A stretch of DNA of 64,000 nucleotides from Pseudomonadota bacterium. GTDB taxonomy: Bacteria > Pseudomonadota > Alphaproteobacteria > Sphingomonadales > Sphingomonadaceae. The notes beneath the pieces are model-generated. The model had not been told where the DNA came from and ran no database searches. It worked only from the letters and a program-made list of their open reading frames with translations. Shown here piece after piece: positions 39,948 through 50,800 of this stretch. The DNA lies in the NCBI GenBank assembly GCA_029779535.1, contig JAKPAG010000124.1:81978-145977 (forward strand), given 5' to 3'. Within the stretch, counting starts at the first letter, position 1. Every line of letters begins with the position of its first letter. The translations under genes were made by a program, and so were the position numbers.

Positions 39948-41714
39948 ATGAACCAAAGCCCCCGCCCGATCGCCCGAATCGCCCCTGCCCTGGTGCTGCT
40001 GCCGCTGCTGGCGGCCTGTGCCGGCGGCCCGCGCACGGGCGCGGCTGGCCCCGCCCCGGTAACCGTGGGCGTGATCGGCCTCAACGATTTCCACGGCAGC
40101 CTTGAGGCGCCGCGCACGGCCGTGATGGTGCCCGATGGCCAGGGCGATGCCCGCGCCGTTCCGGCCGGCGGCGCGGCCTTCCTCGCCTCGGCGGTGGACA
40201 GCGTGCGCAAGAACTACACCAACTCCGTCACCGTGGCGGCGGGCGATCTGACCGGGGCCTCCCAGATCGCCTCGTCGCTGTTCCTCGATGAACCGGCGAT
40301 CGGGGTGCTGAACCGCATCGGGCTGGAATTCAACGCGGTCGGCAACCACGAATTCGACCAGGGAACCGAGGAACTGCTACGCAAGCAGACCGGCGGCTGC
40401 GCCCAGCATACCGCGCGCAAGCCCTGCCAGATCGAACGGTTCGAAGGCGCGAAGTTCAAGTATCTCGCGGCCAGCACCGTGCGGGCCGATGGTTCCACCC
40501 TGTTCCCCGCCACCGGCATGCGCAGCTTTGGCAAGGGCCGCGGCGCGGTGCAGATCGGCTTCATCGGGCTGACCTTGAAGGACACTTCGAACCTGGTGTC
40601 GCCCGACGGGATCAAGGGCCTGACCTTTGGCGACGAGGCCGCCGCGATCAACGCCCAGGTCCCCCGCCTGCGCAAGGCCGGGGCCGATGCGGTGATCGTT
40701 CTGATCCACCAGGGCGGCTACACCTCGGGCAATCCTGATCCCAGCGGCTGCGCCAACCTGACCGGCGAGATCAAGCCGATCCTCGACAAGCTGGATCCGG
40801 GCGTGGACGTGGTGGTGTCGGGCCACACCCACTGGTCCTATGTCTGCGATTACGGCCAGATCAATCCGGCAAAGCCGATCCTGCTGACCAGCGCCGGGGT
40901 TTACGGTCAGCTGATCACCGACATCACGCTCGAGATCGACCCGCGCGCTGGCAAGGTGGTATCGAAGCGCGCCCGCAACGTGGTCGTGCAGAGCGATCCC
41001 TATGTCTCGCCGCGCGGGCCGGTGAACAACGCCGCCGATCTGCCGCGCTTCACCGCGCGGGCGGATGTCGCGGCCTATGTCGGCCAATATACCGAAGCGG
41101 CCAAGGCCTACAGCCTGCGCCCCGTGGGCAAGCTGGCCGGTCCGGTCGCGCGCGGCCCCAGCGGAGGCATGAGCAACCAGGGCGGCTCGCTTGGCAACCT
41201 GATTGCCGACGCGCAGCTCGCCGCAACGCTGGGCGCCGGCGCGCAGATCGCCTTCATGAACCCGTTCGGCCTGCGCGCGCCGCTCAACCCGGCAGCCGAT
41301 GGCTCGCTGACCTTTGGCGATATCTACGCCGCCCAGCCGTTCAACAACACGCTGGTGACCCAGACGATGACCGGCGCGGAACTGAAGGCGGTGCTGGAAC
41401 AGGGCTTCGACGATTACCAGCCCAAGCAGGCGCTCTCGCCCTCGGCCGGGTTCGCCTATCGCTTCGACCTGTCGCGCCCGGTGGGCGACCGGGTGACCGC
41501 AATGACGCTGAACGGCCAGCCGATCGATCCGGCGGCCAATTACCGGATCACCACGAACAGCTTCCTGGCCGGCGGCGGCGACAGTTTCAGCCTGTTCAAC
41601 CGCCAGCGCGACCGGGTGATCGGCATGGCCGATCTCGACGCGCTGGAAGCCTGGCTAAAGGCCACCCCGCCCCGTGCTGTCCCGGCCGAGGACCGCGCCG
41701 GCGCGGGCAGGTAA
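39948..41714 (+). CDS. 5'-nucleotidase/metallophosphatase lipoprotein (UshA-like)
   Basis: A 588-residue exported enzyme with a lipoprotein signal (APALVLLPLLAAC). The metallophosphatase domain has VGVIGLNDFHGSLEAPR at about 40-56, VGNHEFDQGTEEL and the SGHTHWSYVCDYG metal motif. The C-terminal nucleotide-specificity domain has GNLIADAQLAATLGAGAQIAFMNPFGLRAPL and YAAQPFNNTLVTQTMTGAELK. It splits phosphate from extracellular nucleotides or similar esters. Divergent from TetR, convergent with the DUF1295 gene at 3 bases. Confidence 0.9.
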   Translation: MNQSPRPIARIAPALVLLPLLAACAGGPRTGAAGPAPVTVGVIGLNDFHGSLEAPRTAVMVPDGQGDARAVPAGGAAFLASAVDSVRKNYTNSVTVAAGDLTGASQIASSLFLDEPAIGVLNRIGLEFNAVGNHEFDQGTEELLRKQTGGCAQHTARKPCQIERFEGAKFKYLAASTVRADGSTLFPATGMRSFGKGRGAVQIGFIGLTLKDTSNLVSPDGIKGLTFGDEAAAINAQVPRLRKAGADAVIVLIHQGGYTSGNPDPSGCANLTGEIKPILDKLDPGVDVVVSGHTHWSYVCDYGQINPAKPILLTSAGVYGQLITDITLEIDPRAGKVVSKRARNVVVQSDPYVSPRGPVNNAADLPRFTARADVAAYVGQYTEAAKAYSLRPVGKLAGPVARGPSGGMSNQGGSLGNLIADAQLAATLGAGAQIAFMNPFGLRAPLNPAADGSLTFGDIYAAQPFNNTLVTQTMTGAELKAVLEQGFDDYQPKQALSPSAGFAYRFDLSRPVGDRVTAMTLNGQPIDPAANYRITTNSFLAGGGDSFSLFNRQRDRVIGMADLDALEAWLKATPPRAVPAEDRAGAGR

Positions 41715-41717
41715 GGC

Positions 41718-42512
41718 TTACCCCTTGCGCGGCGGCCAAGGAATGAAGCCCGAGGTGCGGGCGACATATTCGGCATAGCCCGGGCGGCTCTTGGCCAGGC
41801 CCTTTTCGAGCAAGGGCTTGCCCGACCAGCGGGTGAGCGTGAAGGTCAGGAACACCGGGCCGATCAGGCTGGCCAGCGCAACCGCGGTGCCCGCTTCGGC
41901 CGCGACCAGCCAGATGCCCCACCATACGCAGGTATCACCGAAATAGTTGGGATGGCGGGTATAGCGCCACAGCCCCGTATCCAGCACCTTGCCCTTGTTC
42001 GCGGGATTGGCGCGGAACGCCTTCAATTGTGCGTCGCCGACCGTTTCGAACACCATGCCCGTCAGCCACAGTGCCGCGCCCGCCCAGCCGAGTGGGCCCA
42101 GCCCGGCGGGTGCGCCGCTGGCAAGGATGCCAAACTGCGCGGGAAGGCAGGTCAGGAACAGCAGCACGGCTTGCGGGCCGAACACCAGCTTGAACGCAGC
42201 GCTGCCATAGCGGCCCTGCTCCTTCGCCTTGCCCAGGATGCGGGCATAACGCGGGTCCTCGCCGTGGGCGCGCCAGCGGGTGTACAGGTGCAGCGCCAGC
42301 CGCAGCCCCCACAGCGCGGTCATGCCCAGCAGCAGCGTGGCGCGCTGGCCGGGGTCAGCCAGTTGCAGCCAGCTGGACGCGGCCATGACCACCATGCCGC
42401 CGCCCCACACCGCATCGATGAACGACACGTCACGGATCCGCGCCGCGACCCAGCACAGCGCCAGCATCATGCCCACGTCGAGCGCGGCATTGATCAGCAG
42501 GGCATCAAGCAT
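41718..42512 (-). CDS. DUF1295 membrane protein (steroid 5-alpha reductase-like)
   Basis: A 264-residue protein with about six to seven membrane helices. The C-terminal signature GLWRYTRHPNYFGDTCVWWGIWL and the ending LEKGLAKSRPGYAEYVARTSGFIPWPP match DUF1295, a branch of the steroid 5-alpha-reductase/isoprenylcysteine methyltransferase fold. The real substrate is unknown. The ATG at 42512 has GGAG at 8 bases. Its start overlaps the stop of the upstream acyltransferase by 8 bases, so the two are coupled. Confidence 0.85.
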   Translation of the reverse strand: MLDALLINAALDVGMMLALCWVAARIRDVSFIDAVWGGGMVVMAASSWLQLADPGQRATLLLGMTALWGLRLALHLYTRWRAHGEDPRYARILGKAKEQGRYGSAAFKLVFGPQAVLLFLTCLPAQFGILASGAPAGLGPLGWAGAALWLTGMVFETVGDAQLKAFRANPANKGKVLDTGLWRYTRHPNYFGDTCVWWGIWLVAAEAGTAVALASLIGPVFLTFTLTRWSGKPLLEKGLAKSRPGYAEYVARTSGFIPWPPRKG

Positions 42513-43128
42513 CGGCTTCTCCTTCACGCGGCACGTTGGCCTCGATCCCGTCGTTGCGCGGATGGCCCGGCAGGACCGAACGATAGAACGCCGCGATCCG
42601 CGCCATGTCGGCTCGGAAATCGCCGCTGGGCATCAACGCCGGGCCGATCCCGCCGCGCAAGGTGGCGTTGTTGACCCAGGCCGGCACGATCGGCACGCCC
42701 GCGCCCAGCGCGATGTGGTAGAAGCCCGACCGCCAGCCCTTGGTCGCGCTGCGCGTCCCTTCGGGCGCGATCACCAGCGCCAGCTTGGACCGCCGCTTGA
42801 ACTCGGCCACCAGACCCTCGACATAGTTGCCGCCGGTGCTGCGGTTGACCGGCACCCCGCCCATGTCGAACATGAAGCGCGTCAGCGGCCATTTGAACAG
42901 GGTGTGCTTGCCCATGAAGGCCGGTTCGATGCCCAGCTGGTGCGTGGCCCCCAGGAAGAACACGAAGTCCCAGTTGCTGGTATGCGGCGCGCCCAGGATC
43001 ACGCAGCGCGGGGGGATGAAATCCTCCCCTTCGAGCCGCCAGCCTTTCCAGCGATAAAGCCACAGCAGCGCGCCTTTGACCAGGCGCGACAACAGCGTCG
43101 GTGGCCGTTCGGCCGCATCGACTTCCAT
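42505..43128 (-). CDS. PlsC-like lysophospholipid acyltransferase
   Basis: About 207 residues with the acyltransferase motifs in order: GAPHTSNWDFVFFLGA (H-x4-D) near residue 48, the GKHTLFKWPL segment, VPVNRSTGG and IAPEGTRSATKGWRSGF. The N-terminal helix tethers it to the inner face of the membrane. Likely role: acylation of a lysophospholipid or similar lipid with acyl-CoA or acyl-ACP. The ATG at 43128 is preceded by GGGGGAAA. It precedes DUF1295 in a two-gene operon. Confidence 0.87.
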   Translation of the reverse strand: MEVDAAERPPTLLSRLVKGALLWLYRWKGWRLEGEDFIPPRCVILGAPHTSNWDFVFFLGATHQLGIEPAFMGKHTLFKWPLTRFMFDMGGVPVNRSTGGNYVEGLVAEFKRRSKLALVIAPEGTRSATKGWRSGFYHIALGAGVPIVPAWVNNATLRGGIGPALMPSGDFRADMARIAAFYRSVLPGHPRNDGIEANVPREGEADA

Positions 43129-43184
43129 CAATTTTCCCCCGCGTTTGCGGCCCAGACTAGCAATTTCGCCACAAGACGGAATAG

Positions 43185-44786
43185 CTACATTCTAAAGACG
43201 CCGAACTGTGGCTTTTGGGGAATCGGTGCCTCAAGGCTGGCAGCGAGCGCGAGGCCCAGCACGTCGCGGGTCTGGGCGGGATCGATCACCCCGTCGTCCC
43301 ACAGCCGCGCGGTGGCGTGATAGGGATTGCCCTCGTCTTCGTATTTCTGGCGGATCGGGGCCTTGAACGCCTCGGCCTCCTCTGGCGTCCACTTGTCGGA
43401 ATCGCGGTGGACCGTGGCGAGCACGCTGGCCGCCTGTTCGCCGCCCATCACGCTGATCCGGCTGTTGGGCCAGGAAAACAGGAAGCGCGGGGAATAGGCG
43501 CGGCCGCACATGCCATAGTTGCCTGCGCCAAAGCTGCCGCCGATCAGCACAGTCAGCTTGGGCACGGTGGCGGTGGCCACCGCCGTCACCAGCTTGGCGC
43601 CGTGCTTGGCTATACCTTCCGCCTCGTACTTGCCGCCGACCATGAAGCCGGAGATGTTCTGCAGGAACAGCAGCGGCACTTTGCGCTGGCAGGCCAGCTC
43701 GATGAAATGCGCGCCCTTGACCGCGCTTTCGCTGAACAGCACGCCGTTGTTGGCCAGGATCGCTACCGGCATACCCCAGATATGGGCAAAGCCGCAGACC
43801 AGCGATGCGCCGTAATGCGCCTTGAATTCATGGAACTGGCTGCCATCGACGATCCGGGCGATCACCTCGTGCACGTCATAGGGGGCGCGCACGTCCTCGG
43901 GGATAATGCTGTAGATTTCCTCAGCCGGGTAAAGCGGCGCGCGCGGTTCCAGCACGGTCAGGTCGTGCCGGTGCGCCGGGCCAAGGTGGCTGACGATATC
44001 GCGCACGATCGACAATGCATGCAGATCGTTTTCCGCGAGATGATCGACCACGCCGGACTTGCGGGCATGCAGGTCACCCCCGCCAAGGTCCTCGGCGCTG
44101 ATCTCCTCGCCGGTCGCGGCCTTGACCAGCGGCGGCCCGGCCAGGAAGATCGTGCCCTGTTCGCGCACGATCACCGTTTCGTCCGACATCGCGGGCACAT
44201 AGGCCCCGCCGGCAGTGCAGCTGCCCATCACGCAGGCGATCTGGGGAATGCCCTTGGCGCTCATCTGCGCCTGGTTGAAGAAGATCCGGCCAAAATGGTC
44301 GCGGTCGGGGAACACCTCGCTCTGGTGCGGTAGATTCGCCCCGCCGCTGTCGACCAGGTAGATGCACGGCAGGTGGTTCGCCTCGGCAATCTCCTGCGCG
44401 CGCAGGTGCTTCTTGACGGTCATCGGGTAATAGGTCCCGCCCTTCACCGTCGCATCGTTGGCCACGATCATGCACATCCGGCCCGAAACGCGGCCAATCG
44501 CGGTGATGATCCCGGCACCCGGAATTTCTCCGCCATACATGTCGCAGGCAGCCAGCTGCCCCAGTTCAAGCAGCGGCGCGCCGGGATCGAGCAGGCGTTC
44601 CACCCGTTCACGCGGCAGCAGTTTGCCGCGCGCGGTATGGCGCGTCCGGCTGCGCTCGTCCCCGCCCAGCGCGGCCTCGGCCACGCGGGCGCGCAGTTCA
44701 TCAGCCAGCGCGCGGTTGTGCACGGCGCGGGCCTGGGCCTGCGGATCGTCGGGATTGAGGCTGGAGGGCAGGACGGGCGCGCTCAT
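43185..44786 (-). CDS. mccB: Methylcrotonyl-CoA carboxylase carboxyltransferase (beta) subunit
   Basis: A 533-residue biotin-dependent carboxyltransferase. Typical segments are [42 protein letters not shown], the acyl-CoA pocket [41 protein letters not shown] and the biotin pocket [19 protein letters not shown]. Position downstream of isovaleryl-CoA dehydrogenase supports leucine catabolism: it carboxylates 3-methylcrotonyl-CoA. The alpha (biotin) subunit, methylglutaconyl-CoA hydratase and HMG-CoA lyase are not in the window. It overlaps the esterase gene by 4 bases. Confidence 0.92.
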   Translation of the reverse strand: MSAPVLPSSLNPDDPQAQARAVHNRALADELRARVAEAALGGDERSRTRHTARGKLLPRERVERLLDPGAPLLELGQLAACDMYGGEIPGAGIITAIGRVSGRMCMIVANDATVKGGTYYPMTVKKHLRAQEIAEANHLPCIYLVDSGGANLPHQSEVFPDRDHFGRIFFNQAQMSAKGIPQIACVMGSCTAGGAYVPAMSDETVIVREQGTIFLAGPPLVKAATGEEISAEDLGGGDLHARKSGVVDHLAENDLHALSIVRDIVSHLGPAHRHDLTVLEPRAPLYPAEEIYSIIPEDVRAPYDVHEVIARIVDGSQFHEFKAHYGASLVCGFAHIWGMPVAILANNGVLFSESAVKGAHFIELACQRKVPLLFLQNISGFMVGGKYEAEGIAKHGAKLVTAVATATVPKLTVLIGGSFGAGNYGMCGRAYSPRFLFSWPNSRISVMGGEQAASVLATVHRDSDKWTPEEAEAFKAPIRQKYEDEGNPYHATARLWDDGVIDPAQTRDVLGLALAASLEAPIPQKPQFGVFRM

Positions 44787-45775
44787 TTCGATCCCTTCAG
44801 GTGCTTGGCGAAGAACGGCAAGACCTTCGACCCGAAGCGTTCCTTGATCCTGTTGCCATGGTCGCCGGCGTACATCTCCCAGTCGTGCGGCACGCCCAGC
44901 TTGGTCAGGTGCGCGTGGATCAGCTCGTCATCCGGGCGGACGAAATCGGTGTCGCCGGTGTCGATCGCGATCCCCGCCATCGACTTGAGCGCGGGGATAT
45001 ATTGCGCCGCCATCGCCGCCGGGCTGTTGGCCGCCCACTGCGCCAGCACGAAGTCATCCGGCTTGCCGTCCTTCGTGCCAAGATCGGCAAAGAACGGGGC
45101 CTTGCCGGGATTGGGCGACCAGGCCGCCGCGACGGCGAAATTGCCGCGCGACATCCAGTCGAGCGCCAGCGCCTGTTCCACGCTCAACCCTTCGAACCGG
45201 GGATCGGCCAGGCTGGCGGGACGCGGGATCTGGCAGCACGGGTTCATGGCATAGAGCGCGCCGAACAGCTGCGGATACTTCATCCCCAGCCGCAGTGTGC
45301 CGTAACCGCCCATCGAATGGCCCACCAGCCCGCGCGCCTCGCGCCGGGGCACGCTGCGGTAATGGCGATCGATCCAGCCGATCAGGTCGCGGACAATGAA
45401 CCCTTCGAAATCGCCGATCGTGGGCGAGCTGGAATACATCGAGCCGCCCCACTTGGTCATGCTGTCAGGGACGACCACGATCATTTCCCGCGGCCCCTTG
45501 CCCAGAGCCTTCAGATCATCGTCGAAAGCGATGCGGCCCATGTAGGTTTCGGCAGTCGAATTGAACCCGTGAAGGAAATAGACCACCGGAAAGCGCCGCT
45601 TTTTGACCGTGTCATAGCTGGGCGGCAGGATCACATAGACCGTGCGATCGGGCGAATTGCCTTCCAGGTTGCCCGCGACTGAGGGCGAATGGACGGTGAT
45701 CTTTTCCACCCGCGCCAGGGCAGGCATGGCGATCAGGGCGCAGAGCGCGGCAAGCAGGGCCAGAATGCGGCGCAT
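44783..45775 (-). CDS. Exported alpha/beta-hydrolase esterase
   Basis: A 330-residue protein with a signal peptide ([17 protein letters not shown]). The putative-esterase (esterase D-like) fold shows [20 protein letters not shown], the nucleophile in [19 protein letters not shown] (G-H-S-M-G, near residue 155), then the Asp in [13 protein letters not shown] and the His in YAGDHGNRI. It cuts carboxyl esters outside the cytoplasm. It sits between ivd and mccB with start/stop overlaps at both ends (1 base and 4 bases), so it is part of the leucine-catabolism operon although it has no place in that pathway. Confidence 0.87.
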   Translation of the reverse strand: MRRILALLAALCALIAMPALARVEKITVHSPSVAGNLEGNSPDRTVYVILPPSYDTVKKRRFPVVYFLHGFNSTAETYMGRIAFDDDLKALGKGPREMIVVVPDSMTKWGGSMYSSSPTIGDFEGFIVRDLIGWIDRHYRSVPRREARGLVGHSMGGYGTLRLGMKYPQLFGALYAMNPCCQIPRPASLADPRFEGLSVEQALALDWMSRGNFAVAAAWSPNPGKAPFFADLGTKDGKPDDFVLAQWAANSPAAMAAQYIPALKSMAGIAIDTGDTDFVRPDDELIHAHLTKLGVPHDWEMYAGDHGNRIKERFGSKVLPFFAKHLKGSK

Positions 45776-46938
45776 CAGTTCGCTCCGATCAATTCGCGGC
45801 CGATCAGCATCCGCCGGATTTCGTTGGTGCCCGCGCCGATATCCAGCAGCTTGGCATCGCGCAGGAAGCGTTCGACCGGCCAGTCCCTGGTATAGCCCGC
45901 CCCGCCCAGCGCCTGCACCGCCTCGCCCGCGGCGCGGAAGGCGTTTTCACTGGCCAGCAGGATCGCGCCCGCCGCATCGAACCGGGTGGTCTGCCCGGCG
46001 TCACACGCCTTGGCCACGGCATAGACATAGGCCCGCGCCGATTGCATCGCGACATACATGTCGGCCACCTTGGCCTGCATCAGCTGGAAAGTGCCGATCG
46101 GCTTGCCGAACTGCTTGCGTTCGCGGACATAGGGAATGACCACGTCAAGACACGCCTGGATGATCCCGATCTGCATCCCCGCCAGCACCACGCGTTCATA
46201 GTCCAGCCCGCTCATCAGCACGCCGACGCCGCCGTGGGTGGGGCCCATCACGTTTTCATCCGGCACGAAGCAATCGTCGAACACCAGTTCGGCCGTCGGG
46301 CTGCCGCGCAGGCCCATCTTGTCGATCTTCTGGCCGATGCTGAAGCCCGGCATGTCTTTTTCGATCAGGAAGGCGGTGATGCCCCGGCTGCCCGCTTCGG
46401 GCGCGGTCTTGCCATAGACCACAAGCGTATCGGCATAGGTGCCGTTGGTGATCCAGAACTTGGTGCCGTTCAGCCGCCAGCCGCCGGCCACCTGATCGCA
46501 GCGCAGCTTCATCGAAACCACGTCCGATCCCGCCCCCGCTTCCGACATGGCCAGGCTGCCGACGTGTTCGCCGCTGATCAGCTTTGGCAGGTACTTCGCC
46601 TTCTGCTCATCGTTGCCCCAGCGGCGGATCTGGTTGACGCACAGGTTGCTGTGCGCGCCATAGGACAGGCCAACCGCGCCCGATGCCCGGCTGACTTCCT
46701 CGACCGCAATGACGTGATCGAGATAGCCCAGGCCCAGCCCGCCCCATTCTTCCTCAACCGTGATGCCGTGCAGCCCCAGGGCGCCCATCGGCTCCCACAG
46801 CTCGCGCGGGAAACGGTCGTTGCGGTCGATCTCGGCCGCCAGCGGCATGATCTGTTCATCGGCAAAGCGGCCCGCCGCCTCGCGGATCATCCGGGCGCTT
46901 TCGGTCAGGCCAAAGTCGAAATCGGGGGTGGCGCGCAT
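45775..46938 (-). CDS. ivd: Isovaleryl-CoA dehydrogenase
   Basis: A 387-residue acyl-CoA dehydrogenase with FAD. Signature segments are EAGAGSDVVSMKLRCDQVAGGW, FWITNGTYADTLVVYGKT and the C-terminal QALGGAGYTRDWPVERFLRDAKLLDIGAGTNEIRRMLIGREL. In IVD the catalytic Glu sits at a site other than the usual one; SGLDYERVVLAG matches the IVD pattern. It oxidises isovaleryl-CoA to 3-methylcrotonyl-CoA, passing electrons to ETF. It opens the operon with the esterase and mccB. Confidence 0.93.
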   Translation of the reverse strand: MRATPDFDFGLTESARMIREAAGRFADEQIMPLAAEIDRNDRFPRELWEPMGALGLHGITVEEEWGGLGLGYLDHVIAVEEVSRASGAVGLSYGAHSNLCVNQIRRWGNDEQKAKYLPKLISGEHVGSLAMSEAGAGSDVVSMKLRCDQVAGGWRLNGTKFWITNGTYADTLVVYGKTAPEAGSRGITAFLIEKDMPGFSIGQKIDKMGLRGSPTAELVFDDCFVPDENVMGPTHGGVGVLMSGLDYERVVLAGMQIGIIQACLDVVIPYVRERKQFGKPIGTFQLMQAKVADMYVAMQSARAYVYAVAKACDAGQTTRFDAAGAILLASENAFRAAGEAVQALGGAGYTRDWPVERFLRDAKLLDIGAGTNEIRRMLIGRELIGAN

Positions 46939-47011
46939 GGAAACTCCTCTCGGGCCGAAGGCATAGCAAGGCCGAACGCGCGCGCAAAGAAGTTACAGCG
47001 GAAAGTAACTT

Positions 47012-48076
47012 TCAGCCGTGGAAACCGGCTCCGCCCGGCCAGCCGGGGGCGGCCAGGCCCATCACCTTGAACAATACGCCCATCTGCCCTTCGCCGATCA
47101 GGCGTTCCTTGGCGCTGTCGATCGCGGCGGCGTGCTGCGGGGCGACCTGGGCCAGCGCCTGGGCGCGCGCCTCGATCCCCAGTTCGCGCAGCCAGCGGCC
47201 CTGCGGCACGGTGCCGAGCCAGCGCACCCCGCGCGACTGGGCGATCTGCGCCAGCGTGGCGAAATCGACATGGGCGGTCAGGTCCGCCTCGCCCGGCCCG
47301 ACGAAAGGATCGACTTTCAGGTGCGCGCGCACCGCCTGCAGGGTGGAGCCGTCGCGCTGCTGGTCGTAGCCATAGTCGATGAACAGCGCGGCCCCGCCCT
47401 GTTCGATCAGGCGGCCCGCCACTTCATAGACTGCGGCAGCCGCACCCGGGCAGGTCTCGATGATCGTGCCGTCCGGGGCATCGCGGCGCGCTTCGGGCAC
47501 GGCGGCGTCCATCGGCTGGGTTCCGGCCACGCAGACGAAGCGTTCGCCTTCCGGCATGACCATCCGTTCGCGCCAGCCGTCCGGCGTCTTGACCAGTTGC
47601 CGCACCGGCAGGGCATCCAGAAACTCGTTCGCCACGACCAGCACCGGGCCATATGGCGGCACGCTCGACAGGTCATGGTGCCACTGCGCGCCGGGCAGGG
47701 TTTCGAGCTGGATGTCCTTGAGCGCGGTCGATGTTTCGACGAAGTGCACCTGCGGCTCCAGCCCGTAACGCTTCGCCACGCGCAGCGCATCGCGCGCCAG
47801 GGTGCCGCGCCCCGGCCCCAGTTCGACATAGTGGACCGGCAGCTCGCGCCCGGCATTGACCCACATGTCGGTCAGCCACAGGCCGATCAGTTCGCCGAAC
47901 ATCTGGCTGATTTCGGGCGCGGTGATGAAATCACCCGCCCCGCCCAGCGGATCGCGCGAGGAATAGTAGCGGGCGTTAGCCTCGCCCATGTAGTGCATCA
48001 GACTGATCGGCCCGGTGTTGGCGATCAGGCGGCGGAAGATGTCCGCCAGCGGTTCACGCCCTTCGCCCTCGCTCAT
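47012..48076 (-). CDS. MidA/NDUFAF7-family SAM-dependent methyltransferase
   Basis: A 354-residue class I methyltransferase of COG1565. The SAM loop is VHYVELGPGRGTLARDAL (about residues 79-96), with VANEFLDALPVRQLV and GAALFIDYGYDQQRDGSTLQAV typical of this family. In mitochondria NDUFAF7 methylates an arginine of complex I subunit NDUFS2 during assembly; the bacterial role is probably similar but not shown here. Its ATG at 48076 overlaps the lgt stop by 4 bases; the frame extends to 48169 within lgt and is not used. Confidence 0.9.
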   Translation of the reverse strand: MSEGEGREPLADIFRRLIANTGPISLMHYMGEANARYYSSRDPLGGAGDFITAPEISQMFGELIGLWLTDMWVNAGRELPVHYVELGPGRGTLARDALRVAKRYGLEPQVHFVETSTALKDIQLETLPGAQWHHDLSSVPPYGPVLVVANEFLDALPVRQLVKTPDGWRERMVMPEGERFVCVAGTQPMDAAVPEARRDAPDGTIIETCPGAAAAVYEVAGRLIEQGGAALFIDYGYDQQRDGSTLQAVRAHLKVDPFVGPGEADLTAHVDFATLAQIAQSRGVRWLGTVPQGRWLRELGIEARAQALAQVAPQHAAAIDSAKERLIGEGQMGVLFKVMGLAAPGWPGGAGFHG

Positions 48077-48951
48077 TGCGGGGTCTTGGCGGCGCTGCCC
48101 AGCGGCGGCTTGATCAGGCTCCTCACCACGAAGATCAGCCCGACCAGCGCCAGCGGAATGGTAAGCCACTGGCCCATCGACAGGCCGGTCGTCCGCGCGA
48201 ATTCGGACAGCTGCGCATCGGGTTCGCGGAAGTATTCGACCGTGAAGCGGCCCGCCGCGATGCCCAGCGCGAACACGCCGACCAGCAGGCCCGGCCGCCA
48301 GCGCGCGCGGGTGCGCCAGAACAGGTAGAGCATGACAATGATCAGCAGCAGCCCCTCGATACCGGCTTCATACAGCTGGCTGGGATGGCGCGGCAGGGTG
48401 CCTGGCGCGTCGGGAAAGACCATCGCCCAGGGCACGTTCGGCCCGGCCACGCGGCCCCACAGTTCACCATTGATGAAGTTCGCCAGCCGCCCGAACAACA
48501 TGCCGAACGGCACGCAGGTGGCGATGTAATCGCACACCCGCAGGAACGACAGACCGCCGCGCCATGACACCCAGGTGATCGCCAGCAGCACGCCCAGAAT
48601 GCCGCCATGGAAGCTCATCCCGCCTTCCCACAGCTTGATCAGTTCACCGGGGTGCTTGAGCAGGTAGAAATCGGGCGAATAGAACAGGGCATAGCCCAGC
48701 CGCCCGCCCAGGATGATCCCCAGCGTGCAATAGAAGAACAGGTCATCGGCATGGCGCTGCGCCAGCGGCGATCCCGGCGCCTTCATCATCCGCGTCAGGT
48801 GCCAGTAGCCCAGCACGATCCCCGCCAGATAGGCCAGGCTGTACCAGCGCAATTCGAACCCGCCGATCTGGAACAGGTAGGGCTTCAGCCCCAGGTCCTG
48901 CCAGTAGATCGGGGCCTGCGCCGCCGCCGCGGCAAGCGATAGTGACAGCAA
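48073..48951 (-). CDS. lgt: Prolipoprotein diacylglyceryl transferase
   Basis: A 292-residue, seven-helix inner-membrane enzyme that adds diacylglycerol to the lipobox cysteine. The key motifs are LRWYSLAYLAGI, GGMSFHGGILGVLLA (essential His), the Lgt signature CDYIATCVPFGMLFGRLANFINGELWGR, and HPSQLYEAGIEG. The start codon is TTG at 48951, supported by TTTAGGAG 9 bases upstream; no ATG fits. It is coupled to the MidA gene and divergent from the acyl-CoA synthetase gene. Several lipoproteins in this window are its expected substrates. Confidence 0.94.
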   Translation of the reverse strand: MLSLSLAAAAAQAPIYWQDLGLKPYLFQIGGFELRWYSLAYLAGIVLGYWHLTRMMKAPGSPLAQRHADDLFFYCTLGIILGGRLGYALFYSPDFYLLKHPGELIKLWEGGMSFHGGILGVLLAITWVSWRGGLSFLRVCDYIATCVPFGMLFGRLANFINGELWGRVAGPNVPWAMVFPDAPGTLPRHPSQLYEAGIEGLLLIIVMLYLFWRTRARWRPGLLVGVFALGIAAGRFTVEYFREPDAQLSEFARTTGLSMGQWLTIPLALVGLIFVVRSLIKPPLGSAAKTPQ

Positions 48952-49093
48952 CGATCCGAACTCCTAAATGGGCACGCACAGGGCGCCGCGGACTTGTTCG
49001 CTGTGCCTTCTGGCACAGACAAGGCCGGGTGACAAACCGGCACCGGGCGCGAAAAGGGGCGTGTCCGCAAGCAATTGGGGAAAAGGAATCCTG

Positions 49094-50775
<1,682 letters not shown>

Positions 50776-50800
<25 letters not shown>

